A stretch of 7,273 nt of DNA. Source: Nitrospirota bacterium (GTDB taxonomy: Bacteria > Nitrospirota > Nitrospiria > Nitrospirales > UBA8639). A program made the position numbers and the translations under genes. Location of the stretch: assembly GCA_020355985.1 (NCBI GenBank), contig CP070628.1, positions 1,061,065-1,068,337 on the forward strand, given 5' to 3'. Positions 1 through 6,131 of this stretch are shown piece after piece (the stretch's first letter is position 1; each line of letters begins with the position of its first letter). The notes beneath the pieces are model-generated. The model was not told the origin of the DNA. It saw only the letters and a list, made by a program, of their open reading frames with translations, and made no database searches.

Positions 1-458
1 ACCAAGCGTTCTGCTGGTCCGAGCGTAAACGAATCGGGTTTGGTGGCCATGTCTGAGAGTCTTTCAGCGCCGGTCTCTAAAAACCCTGAGGTGTCGGGAA
101 TGAGAGTGCAATGCTCTAATGTGGGTCCGACGTGATCGAAGGTTTGAATAATGAGTGATCCATTCAGCCAACCAAGCAGATATCCTTCCGTGGCTTCCAT
201 GTCGTTTCCTGGCAAAAGCGTTATTGGAACATCAGCGATGATTTTGCTTCCTGGCAAGACTTCGCAGCTATAGAGATGTAGTGACCCCACTTTGCCTATA
301 TGGTGGGCATGTGGAATGTCCAATGGGGCATCTAACCCTTGGCTTATCGCGATTTCTCGTTCGCCAATGAGTTGGTTTGCCGATTGTGTCAGGAGTTCGT
401 CGAGTTTCACGTTTTCATCAAGGTGAGGGGCTGCTGGCAATTGTCTCCAGAAGTTCTT
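1..458 (-). pseudogene. Continuation of the exported protein in the shifted frame (partial, runs off left edge)
   Basis: On the minus strand the frame of codons 456-458, 453-455 and so on to 3-5 has no stop for about 152 codons. It gives a protein-like translation with segments such as VPITLLPGNDMEA and GYLLGWLNGSLIIQTFD. It has no ATG near its upstream end. It becomes continuous with the signal-peptide frame (418-894) if one C is dropped from the CCCC run at 427-430, reading ...ETIASSPHLDENVKL.... I therefore read it as the main body of the same secreted protein, broken by a one-base insertion or by a sequencing or assembly error. The alternative is a separate, translationally coupled gene starting at the TTG at 440-438, which has a GGAG a few bases upstream. 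No domain is recognised, and the C-terminus lies outside the window. Confidence 0.5.
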
Positions 459-894
459 TCAGGCAAAGAGCTAAGCATCCAAGCCCGCCGGTTAGGGGTG
501 TTCGGTCGGTCTGACAGCCGCGATTATTTGCACATTGAACCAGGCTGGGTAGCTTGGGAGCAAGAGGAAGCGATTCAAGCAGAAAGAGGGTGAGGTGCCC
601 CGTATCGTTGGTAGAAAGAATCGCGAGGCGTTGGCGTTGGTCGTCTTCAAAAATGACCGCTTGGGGTGATGGGGCCACAAACGGTCGAGCAACTGAGAGT
701 TCGGTTAGCTGGATGGTTTGGGCAATAAGGTTATCAGGTGGTGTGAGCGGGCGATTACTAAACCGAAGATTCAGGTCGGTAAATGGTTCCGACGAGGGTA
801 TATTTTCAAAATTCCCCGCATTGGTGAGAGTCGAGGTAAGCATCATGATCACCAGGATACAGAAGACCAGTCTTGCAATTCTTGATGAAGCCAT
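418..894 (-). CDS. Exported protein of unknown function, N-terminal segment (frame interrupted)
   Basis: I do not recognise the family. The 158-residue reading frame starts with a convincing Sec signal peptide: Arg5 and Arg8, then a hydrophobic core at about residues 9-23, and a likely cleavage site after Ala26 (TNA|G). The only Cys in the signal is inside the core, so it is not a lipoprotein. The mature part has a small Cys cluster at about residues 118-140. The frame ends in a low-complexity SSPSP tail, while another minus-strand frame stays open from there to the window edge. Removing one base from the C-run at 427-430 joins the two frames smoothly, so this is probably the front part of a longer secreted protein. 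The start at 894 is chosen for the signal peptide; no good Shine-Dalgarno precedes it. It is transcribed away from rplI. That the frame is coding is fairly sure; the function is unknown. Confidence 0.6.
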   Translation of the reverse strand: MASSRIARLVFCILVIMMLTSTLTNAGNFENIPSSEPFTDLNLRFSNRPLTPPDNLIAQTIQLTELSVARPFVAPSPQAVIFEDDQRQRLAILSTNDTGHLTLFLLESLPLAPKLPSLVQCANNRGCQTDRTPLTGGLGCLALCLKELLETIASSPSP

Positions 895-910
895 AATGCT
901 TAAAGATGTG

Positions 911-928
911 TATTTTTACGTAAAAATA
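911..928. promoter_or_regulatory. 18-bp perfect palindrome, candidate operator
   Basis: TATTTTTACGTAAAAATA is exactly self-complementary over 18 bp, centred on the CG at 919-920. It ends 17 bp upstream of the start codon of the minus-strand exported-protein gene, where a repressor or activator dimer could act on its promoter or 5' leader. A run of A and T forms part of it by composition, but the central TACGTA makes chance less likely. No protein is known to bind it; the operator role is inferred. Confidence 0.4.
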
Positions 929-1076
929 AGTACATTTCCCTTGTAGCCTTCCAAGTATACTTTATCTTGGGACCTACCTGGAAATTCCCAAAATTTTTTG
1001 AGTGCTCGTTTGTGGTTTCATCAGTTCTTATCTGTGGTTAAAGCTATTATATTATTGAAGCAACTGGGCTATTCAA

Positions 1077-1105
1077 TTGACTTTTTCCACCCTCGGTCTT
1101 AAGAT
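1077..1105 (+). promoter_or_regulatory. Sigma70-type promoter for rplI-glyA-nrdR
   Basis: TTGACT at 1077-1082 (5 of 6 to the -35 consensus) is followed after exactly 17 bp by TAAGAT at 1100-1105 (4 of 6 to the -10 consensus). Transcription would begin near 1112, giving a leader of about 30 bases before the rplI ATG. No other promoter-like pair closer to rplI was noticed. The position and 17-bp spacing support the call; activity is inferred. Confidence 0.55.
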
Positions 1106-1126
1106 GTTTCCCTTATTCGCTAGGCT

Positions 1127-1132
1127 AAGGAG
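1127..1132 (+). promoter_or_regulatory. Ribosome binding site of rplI
   Basis: AAGGAG lies 8 bases before the ATG at 1141. It is a strong Shine-Dalgarno sequence and fixes the rplI start. Confidence 0.7.
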
Positions 1133-1140
1133 AGCTATCT

Positions 1141-1656
1141 ATGAAGGTGATTTTGCAGGAAAATGTCGAGGGCTTAGGGTATTTGGGCGATGTGTTAACC
1201 GTGGCAGATGGGTATGCCAGGAATTTTTTGTTGCCGCGTAAAAAAGCCGTGCTGGCAGAAGAGCGGCAGGTTAAATTGTTGCAGCATCTCAAGCGCCAAA
1301 TAGACCAAAAGGCCAAGAAAGAATTAGAGGCGTTAGGTGATATTGGCAAGCAAATGTCAGATGTTTCTCTGACGTTTGAAGTCCAAACTGGGAAAGACGA
1401 TAAGTTGTTTGGCTCAGTGACTTCTAAGGATATCGCCGAGCAATTAGCCTCTCAGGGTATGACAGTGGACCGTCGCAAAATACAATTGCCCCAACCGTTG
1501 AAAGAATTGGGTACATTCCCCGTGCCGATTAAGCTTCATCGGGATGTGGTGACAAAAATCACTGTGACGCTGGTAAAAAAGGCCGGTGAAGAGCCGGTGG
1601 CGGAAGAGCCAGCCGTCACAGCAGAAACGCCCGTTGAAATCACGGAAACCGAATAA
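1141..1656 (+). CDS. rplI: 50S ribosomal protein L9 (bL9) with acidic C-terminal extension
   Basis: bL9 binds 23S rRNA near the base of the L1 stalk and helps maintain reading-frame fidelity. The N-terminal domain is classic: it opens [17 protein letters not shown] and continues with the [16 protein letters not shown] signature at about residues 21-36. A long charged connecting helix follows at about residues 40-75, then the C-terminal domain with [11 protein letters not shown] at about residues 84-94. At 171 residues it is about 22 longer than the usual 147-150. The excess is a Glu/Pro/Thr/Val-rich, acidic, probably disordered tail after the VTLVKKAG segment. It has a strong Shine-Dalgarno and its own promoter, and rpsF and rpsR are not directly upstream as they are in many bacteria. 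The glyA start lies 4 bases after its stop, so the two are probably translationally coupled. Confidence 0.96.
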   Translation: MKVILQENVEGLGYLGDVLTVADGYARNFLLPRKKAVLAEERQVKLLQHLKRQIDQKAKKELEALGDIGKQMSDVSLTFEVQTGKDDKLFGSVTSKDIAEQLASQGMTVDRRKIQLPQPLKELGTFPVPIKLHRDVVTKITVTLVKKAGEEPVAEEPAVTAETPVEITETE

Positions 1657-1660
1657 AACG

Positions 1661-2923
1661 ATGCGTCATTCAGTCGGGACTCTTAAAGCCATTCGCGACA
1701 CCGATTATGAGGTGTATGCCGCCATTCGTTCTGAGGAGAAACGGCAGCGGGAAAATTTGGTATTGATCGCGTCAGAAAATTATGCAAGTCCCGCAGTCTT
1801 AGGTGCTCAAGGCTGTTTGATGACTAATAAATATGCCGAAGGGTATCCGAGGAAACGTTATTACGGTGGGTGTCAGCATGTGGATACGGTTGAAGAATTG
1901 GCCATTGCCAGGGCCAAAGAGCTCTTTGGTTGTGAGCACGTCAATGTTCAGCCACACTCTGGATCGCAGGCCAATATGGCTGTCTATCTGGCAGTCCTCA
2001 AGGCTGGGGACACGATTATGGGGATGGACCTCGCGCATGGTGGTCATTTGACTCATGGCAGCCGAGTCAATTTTTCGGGAAAAATCTTTCAGTCTTTTAG
2101 TTATGGTGTTGATCGAGAAACTGAAGCCATTGATTATGATGCCGTTGAACGCCAAGTAAAGGAAGTTAGGCCTCGAATGCTGGTTGTCGGGGCGAGTGCC
2201 TATGCGAAAATTTTAGATTTTCCTCGTTTTCAAGACATTGCCAAATCGGTTGGAGCGTATTTGTTAGTAGATATTGCCCATATCGCAGGATTAGTGGCGG
2301 CTGGTCTTCATCCCAGTCCGATTCCCTACGCCGATTTTGTGACCACGACGACACACAAAACATTACGGGGACCACGATCGGGCATGATCATGTGTAAGGA
2401 AGAACATGCAAAGGCCGTCGATAAAATGATTTTTCCAGGGATTCAAGGGGGGCCGTTGATGCATGTGATTGCCGCCAAGGCCGTGGCATTTAAGGAAGCG
2501 CTGGCTCCTGGATTTACTACCTATCAAAAGCAGGTACTGGCCAATGCCAAAGTCTTGGCAGAAGGCTTCTTAAAGCGGGGTTACCAGGTGGTTTCGGGTG
2601 GGACCGAGAATCACCTCTTTCTTTTGAATTTGACATCCAAGAATGTCACGGGAAAAGAGGCCGAAGCCGCCCTAAATTCTTCCGGCATTGTCGTGAATAA
2701 AAATGCCGTGCCATTTGATGAGAAGCCACCCGCAGTGGCGAGTGGGGTTCGAATTGGCACGCCAACGGTTTCAACTCGTGGGATGCAGCAGTCTGAGATG
2801 GAACAGATTGTGTCCTGGATGGATGAAATCATCCAACATGCACAAGATACTGCGCTTCACAAACGCATTCTACGAGAAGTCAAAAACTTGTGCGCACGCT
2901 TTCCCATCTTTCATCCATACTAA
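1661..2923 (+). CDS. glyA: Serine hydroxymethyltransferase
   Basis: This PLP enzyme of the cytosol converts serine and tetrahydrofolate to glycine and 5,10-methylene-tetrahydrofolate, the main one-carbon source for purine, thymidylate and methionine synthesis. The 420-residue product has the normal family length. Visible signatures are [12 protein letters not shown] near residues 32-43, [15 protein letters not shown], the [11 protein letters not shown] cofactor-binding region, the D-x-AHIAGL segment, and [12 protein letters not shown], in which Lys233 is the Schiff-base lysine. The FPGIQGGP motif and the C-terminal GVRIGTP motif (substrate-carboxylate Arg) are intact. The ATG at 1661 is chosen because it gives the family N-terminus; an in-frame ATG at 1586 would extend it inside rplI. 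The Shine-Dalgarno is weak and the start is 4 bases after the rplI stop, suggesting coupling. nrdR follows after 39 bases. Confidence 0.97.
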   Translation: MRHSVGTLKAIRDTDYEVYAAIRSEEKRQRENLVLIASENYASPAVLGAQGCLMTNKYAEGYPRKRYYGGCQHVDTVEELAIARAKELFGCEHVNVQPHSGSQANMAVYLAVLKAGDTIMGMDLAHGGHLTHGSRVNFSGKIFQSFSYGVDRETEAIDYDAVERQVKEVRPRMLVVGASAYAKILDFPRFQDIAKSVGAYLLVDIAHIAGLVAAGLHPSPIPYADFVTTTTHKTLRGPRSGMIMCKEEHAKAVDKMIFPGIQGGPLMHVIAAKAVAFKEALAPGFTTYQKQVLANAKVLAEGFLKRGYQVVSGGTENHLFLLNLTSKNVTGKEAEAALNSSGIVVNKNAVPFDEKPPAVASGVRIGTPTVSTRGMQQSEMEQIVSWMDEIIQHAQDTALHKRILREVKNLCARFPIFHPY

Positions 2924-2948
2924 TCCTCCTCCACGACTCCTCCAACCT

Positions 2949-2953
2949 AAGGA
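2949..2953 (+). promoter_or_regulatory. Ribosome binding site deciding the GTG start of nrdR
   Basis: AAGGA lies 9 bases before the GTG at 2963. It supports the non-ATG start that yields the family-standard MKCPFC N-terminus. Confidence 0.6.
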
Positions 2954-2962
2954 CGCTCCTCT

Positions 2963-3427
2963 GTGAAATGTCCGTTCTGTGACAAGCTCGAAGATAAAGT
3001 GATTGACTCACGGACCGCGCGCGAAGGGGAAGTCATTCGTCGTCGTCGTGAATGTTTAGGCTGTAAGCGGCGATTTACGACCTATGAACGCATCGAAGAA
3101 AATCTGCCCATGGTGGTCAAAAAAGATAACCGGCGTGAGCCGTTTGACCGGGCCAAGATTTTAGCCGGACTCAAGAAGGCTTGTGAGAAACGACCTGTAA
3201 GTATCGGGGCGTTGGGTGCGGCGGTGGATCGAATAGAAAAGCGGCTTCAAGACTTGGGGGAAAACGAAGTGCCCAGCCGAACAGTTGGTGAAGAAGTCAT
3301 GCGGGCCTTGCAGGAGCTTGATCCGGTGGCATATGTCAGGTTTGCTTCGGTGTATCGTGAATTTAAGGATATTGACCAATTCATGGATACGATCCGTGCC
3401 TTAACCCATGATAAAGGGCGTTCGTAA
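2963..3427 (+). CDS. nrdR: Transcriptional repressor NrdR
   Basis: NrdR is the ATP/dATP-sensing repressor of ribonucleotide reductase genes. It binds NrdR boxes in a nucleotide-dependent oligomeric state. The 154-residue protein has the usual length. It shows an N-terminal zinc ribbon with Cys3-x2-Cys6 and Cys31-x2-Cys34, the RRRREC-x2-C-x2-RFTTYER signature (residues 26-43), and then an ATP-cone from about residue 49 to 139 beginning VVKKDNRREPFDRAKIL. The end, AYVRFASVYREFKD, is typical. The start is GTG, translated as Met. It follows glyA, a common neighbour of nrdR in bacteria, and probably shares the promoter upstream of rplI. I saw no obvious NrdR box within the window, so its targets lie elsewhere. 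Confidence 0.97.
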   Translation: MKCPFCDKLEDKVIDSRTAREGEVIRRRRECLGCKRRFTTYERIEENLPMVVKKDNRREPFDRAKILAGLKKACEKRPVSIGALGAAVDRIEKRLQDLGENEVPSRTVGEEVMRALQELDPVAYVRFASVYREFKDIDQFMDTIRALTHDKGRS

Positions 3428-3510
3428 CAAGGGTTGGCGTCCCCCGCTCTGAAATATGGGCTAATTCGTGGCCCGGATTACTGTCTCATGTGTGGGATGA
3501 TCCATTCCAT

Positions 3511-3532
3511 TCTCTTCTGAAAAACAGAGAGA
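3511..3532 (+). other. Stem-loop between nrdR and the kinase gene
   Basis: TCTCT-(T)-CTG pairs with CAGAGAGA around an AAAAA loop, giving an 8-bp stem with one bulged T. The sequence after it is pyrimidine-rich but has no run of T, so it is a poor intrinsic terminator. It could be an RNA structure that ends or attenuates the upstream transcript, or that shapes the leader of the kinase gene. It ends at the base before a possible TTG start at 3533. Confidence 0.35.
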
Positions 3533-3589
3533 TTGGCTTCTTCCTCCAGAAGATTCTCCAATCGGTTTCAACATTGCGCGTGTGCATTC

Positions 3590-4735
3590 ATGCCAACTCT
3601 CAAATCGTCAAAGCCTGCCAAACGCCCAGCACGTATTTCCAAGCAGACGGCTAGTCGAACGTCCAAAGGTGTCACTGCAAGCCGGGTGGCCATCATTGGG
3701 GCTGGAAATGGAGGCACCGCCCTTATGGAAATTTTTGCAGAAGACCCATTAGTCACTGTCGTGGGTGTTGCGGAAATCCGACCACTGACGAGGGGAGTCC
3801 GCCTTGCCAAAAAATTTGGCATTCCTGTTGTTCGCCGCTATCAAGATCTTTTGAAAAGGAAAGATGTGGATTTAGTGATTGACGTCACTGGCAATCCTGA
3901 GGTGGAGCAGAAGCTCTTAGAGGTGCAAGCGCCGCATTTAGCCATTGCGGGCGGGGCAAGTGCCAAGTTTATGTGGCAACTCATTGAGGCACGTATTCGT
4001 GCCTCAGCAGAAATCGAGAGTACGTTGACTCGGTATCAATCGCTCTTTCGATTGTATGTGAAGGAAGAAGCCGAAGGGGCTGTAGATGAAGAGCGTACGC
4101 GCATTGCCTGTGAAATCCACGATGGGTTAGTGCAAACCTTAGTAGGGGTGAATCTTAAGATGGAACGCGTGCGTGAACTGGTCTCGGAGGATCCCAGCAA
4201 AGGGTTGACCATGCTGAACCAAACCACCCTACAATTAAAACATGCCATTCAAGAAGCGCGAGAGGTGGTGTATAATCTCCGTCCGGGGCAATATGATCAC
4301 TTGGCGTTCATCCCGGCCTTATCAAATTATCTGACGTCGTATGAACGGGAACATCGGATTGGGACAACCTTTGAGGGAAACGGAGATGAATCGCAGCTTG
4401 ATCCAAAAACTAAAGTGTTTGTCTTTCGCATAGTGCAGGAAGCCTTGAGTAATGTGGCTAAACATGCCAAAGCCACGAAAGTGACGGTCAACGTTAATCT
4501 CACAAAGGATCTGCTAGAAGCAAAGGTATCAGATAATGGGCAAGGGTTTGATGTGCAAAAGGAAAGTCAAAATCCAGAGAAATGGGATCATTTTGGGGTG
4601 AGAGGTATGAAGGAGCGTGCAAGGATGTTGGGGGGTGACGTGCGGTGGGTGTCGAAGCCTCGAACTGGAACGACAGTAGGAATTACTGTCCCACTCCCTA
4701 CCAAGGAGAAAATCGGTTATGCCAAAAAAGACTAA
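3590..4735 (+). CDS. Cytosolic sensor histidine kinase with N-terminal Rossmann NAD(P)-binding domain
   Basis: The 381-residue protein is predicted to sense a cytosolic signal and phosphorylate the regulator encoded next. Residues 1-31 are a basic, Ser/Lys-rich lead. Residues 32-127 form a dehydrogenase-like Rossmann domain: RVAIIGAGNGG glycine loop, EIFAEDPLVTVVGVAE strand-helix-strand, VDLVIDVTGN and LAIAGGASA. A helical, probably coiled-coil linker spans about 128-165. The HisKA_3 dimerisation domain contains EERTRIACEIHDGLVQTL, with phospho-acceptor His177. The HATPase_c domain has the N box (EALSNVAKHA, Asn288), G1 (DNGQGF, Asp315), G2 (FGVRGMKERA) and a C-terminal GTTVGITVPL. No transmembrane segment is visible. 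The ATG at 3590 is preferred; an in-frame TTG at 3533 would add 19 residues, and neither has a good Shine-Dalgarno. The gene overlaps the regulator gene by 17 bp. Catalytic competence is likely; the ligand of the Rossmann part is unknown. Confidence 0.9.
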   Translation: MPTLKSSKPAKRPARISKQTASRTSKGVTASRVAIIGAGNGGTALMEIFAEDPLVTVVGVAEIRPLTRGVRLAKKFGIPVVRRYQDLLKRKDVDLVIDVTGNPEVEQKLLEVQAPHLAIAGGASAKFMWQLIEARIRASAEIESTLTRYQSLFRLYVKEEAEGAVDEERTRIACEIHDGLVQTLVGVNLKMERVRELVSEDPSKGLTMLNQTTLQLKHAIQEAREVVYNLRPGQYDHLAFIPALSNYLTSYEREHRIGTTFEGNGDESQLDPKTKVFVFRIVQEALSNVAKHAKATKVTVNVNLTKDLLEAKVSDNGQGFDVQKESQNPEKWDHFGVRGMKERARMLGGDVRWVSKPRTGTTVGITVPLPTKEKIGYAKKD

Positions 4736-5399
4736 AGTCCTGATTGTCGATGATCATCGCGTGGTGCGAGAAGGGCTCTCGGCGATTCTCGAAACGAAAG
4801 ATGATATCCAAGTTGTCGGGGAAGCCAAAGATGGCGGTGAGGCGGTCGAACAGACTCGAATCTTGTTACCGGATGTCATTCTCATGGATGTGAGTATGCC
4901 TGGGATGACGGGGATTGAAGCCACACGCATTATCAAGCGCGAGTTTCCGCATATTGGGGTGGTGGCGCTTACCATGTATGAGGAGCAGCAATATATTTTT
5001 GACCTCGTGCGAGCTGGGGCAACGGGTTATCTCCTCAAAGATTGTGATTCAGCTCAAATTATTGCCGCGATTCGAACCATTGCAAGAGGAGAGTCGCTCA
5101 TCCATCCATCCGTCGCAAGTAAGATTTTAGCGGAGTTTTCTTTGCTCTCTGAAGGGAAAGGGAAAAAACGAGGGATTTTGGAGCACGATCTCACGGAACG
5201 GGAAATTACTGTCCTGCAGTTAGTCGCCGATGGTAAAACCAACAAGGAAATTGCCAATGTGTTGGACCTGAGTGAGAAAACGGTCAAAAATCATGTTCGC
5301 AATATTTTCCATAAACTCCATGCCTATGATCGTACGCAAGCCGCTATTCTCGCCATTCGGAAAGGTATCATCGAACTCGATCCCGGTAAACGGGATTGA
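4719..5399 (+). CDS. NarL/FixJ-family response regulator
   Basis: This 226-residue regulator is the evident partner of the kinase, which it overlaps by 17 bp; AAGGAG at 4703-4708 supports the ATG. The receiver domain (about residues 5-120) has the acidic pair Asp11-Asp12, phospho-acceptor Asp57 in LMDVSMPGM, the switch Thr85 (VALTMYEE) and Lys107 in GYLLKD. A charged linker (about 138-156) leads to a LuxR-type helix-turn-helix (about 157-218): LTEREITVLQLVADGKTNKEIA, then SEKTVKNHVRNIFHKL. All residues needed for phosphorylation and DNA binding are present. The target promoters are not visible here. A 6-bp inverted repeat (ATCCCG/CGGGAT) lies in its last codons but lacks a T-tract. Confidence 0.95.
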   Translation: MPKKTKVLIVDDHRVVREGLSAILETKDDIQVVGEAKDGGEAVEQTRILLPDVILMDVSMPGMTGIEATRIIKREFPHIGVVALTMYEEQQYIFDLVRAGATGYLLKDCDSAQIIAAIRTIARGESLIHPSVASKILAEFSLLSEGKGKKRGILEHDLTEREITVLQLVADGKTNKEIANVLDLSEKTVKNHVRNIFHKLHAYDRTQAAILAIRKGIIELDPGKRD

Positions 5400-5440
5400 T
5401 GAGGCTGTTTATTTACCTTTTCGCTATTCAAAAATATATT

Positions 5441-5514
5441 TAGGGGTCAGACTCGAATTTAAAGGATCAAATAAAGTATTTTTCATTATCTTTTTATTTT
5501 GAAACCGACCCCAA
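5441..5514. repeat. REP/MITE-like element with imperfect inverted ends
   Basis: GGGGTC at 5443-5448 and GACCCC at 5507-5512 are exact complements. The similarity extends inward imperfectly: GGGGTCAGACTCGAATTT on the left compares with GGGGTCGGTTTCAAAATA read on the opposite strand from the right. The intervening 58 bases are very AT-rich and unlike the flanking genes. GGGGTCAGAC-type ends are familiar from short palindromic elements associated with RAYT (Y1) transposases in many environmental bacteria, which is my reason for the call. No transposase is present, so it would be a non-autonomous remnant. Copy number cannot be judged from one window. Confidence 0.45.
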
Positions 5515-5596
5515 TCCCAAGGGATACCTTGCTCGCCTGTTTTCGTGGATGCTAACATAACTTTCTATCTTATTACGTGAAAGGGAGTGAGAAGTT

Positions 5597-5881
5597 ATGG
5601 CGAATGTGACGTTGTTAGTTTCTAAATCTTGTTCAGCCTGTCCTTCGGCGAAGACGCTGTGGAAGGGGATGAAAGTGAAATATAGTTTTACGTATCGAGA
5701 AATCGATATTTCTTCTGAACCCGGGCAAGAATTGGCCGAACGGCATTCAATACGGGCTGTGCCGGCTACGATTATTAATGGGCGCCTGACCTTTATTGGG
5801 GTGCCCCCTCGGGAAAGTGCGGAAAAAGCGATTCAAGCCAAAGCGAAGCCAAAACCCAAAAAGACTGATGAGGAAGATTAG
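5597..5881 (+). CDS. Small thioredoxin-fold (glutaredoxin-like) protein
   Basis: The 94-residue protein has the minimal thioredoxin/glutaredoxin fold: strand NVTLLVS, redox motif Cys12-Ser-Ala-Cys15 followed by a helix, strand FTYREIDIS, and the cis-proline region RAVPATIING (Pro56), then FIGVPP. It is predicted to be a cytosolic dithiol/disulfide carrier or reductase; the substrate is unknown. The last 15 residues or so are a Lys/Pro then Asp/Glu-rich tail (KAKPKPKKTDEED), unusual for the fold. AAGGGAG at 5581-5587 gives a strong Shine-Dalgarno 9 bases before the ATG. The zinc-ribbon gene starts 12 bp downstream, so the two are surely co-transcribed. It resembles the stand-alone thioredoxin_3 or glutaredoxin-like groups; it does not match NrdH closely enough to name. 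Confidence 0.82.
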   Translation: MANVTLLVSKSCSACPSAKTLWKGMKVKYSFTYREIDISSEPGQELAERHSIRAVPATIINGRLTFIGVPPRESAEKAIQAKAKPKPKKTDEED

Positions 5882-5893
5882 GAAATACTTTCT

Positions 5894-6070
5894 ATGTATG
5901 ATGATGATAACGATGAAATCGAATTAGATATTGAATTGCCGGTCCTGCCGAAGATGGATTCCGGTCCTCCGCCGGAATGTTCGTTTTGTGGTGATCCGAT
6001 GTCTCTCGTTGATGGGGATTGGGCATGCCCGGATTGTAATGGTGAATTAATCGGCCCCGAAACTGGATAA
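5894..6070 (+). CDS. Small zinc-ribbon protein of unknown function
   Basis: This 58-residue gene starts 12 bp after the thioredoxin-fold gene; its Shine-Dalgarno AGGAAA (5880-5885) overlaps that gene's stop codon. The first half is strongly acidic (MYDDDNDEIELDIELP), and the second half is a zinc ribbon with Cys29-x2-Cys32 and Cys45-x2-Cys48 (CSFCGD ... WACPDCNGELIG). Such ribbons bind one structural zinc and commonly mediate protein or nucleic-acid contacts. The acidic arm suggests a protein-binding role over DNA binding, though that is inference. The codons and the tight spacing support it as real despite its size. I do not recognise a named family. Confidence 0.7.
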   Translation: MYDDDNDEIELDIELPVLPKMDSGPPPECSFCGDPMSLVDGDWACPDCNGELIGPETG

Positions 6071-6100
6071 TTTCCCCTTTCAGCCTGCCATTGCCCCCCA

Positions 6101-6126
6101 CTGTGGCCAATTTGATATGGTCACAG
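6101..6126 (+). promoter_or_regulatory. 9-bp hairpin just upstream of the AddB-like gene
   Basis: CTGTGGCCA (6101-6109) pairs with TGGTCACAG (6118-6126) over 9 bp with one G-U pair and an 8-base loop. It ends 5 bases before the ATG at 6132, in the place where a Shine-Dalgarno would lie; none is seen. No T-run follows, so it is not a normal terminator. It could be a leader structure controlling initiation, or at DNA level a dyad operator. Confidence 0.35.
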
Positions 6127-6131
6127 CCTAG

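Noticed and set aside
339..946. Two plus-strand open frames (339-593, 554-946) opposite the exported protein
   Set aside because: They overlap each other and the signal-peptide frame, have no domain or Shine-Dalgarno, and their composition reads as antisense shadow.
1586..1660. N-terminal extension of glyA from an in-frame ATG inside rplI
   Set aside because: It would add 25 basic residues not found in SHMT and overlap rplI; the ATG at 1661 gives the family-standard length and start.
5380..5396. Terminator at the end of the response-regulator gene (ATCCCG/CGGGAT)
   Set aside because: The 6-bp stem lies in the coding end and no T-run follows, so it is not a credible intrinsic terminator.
5529..5558. 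Promoter for the thioredoxin gene (TTGCTC, 18 bp, TAACAT)
   Set aside because: Only 3 of 6 and 4 of 6 consensus matches with a long spacer; position is plausible but the match is too weak to call.
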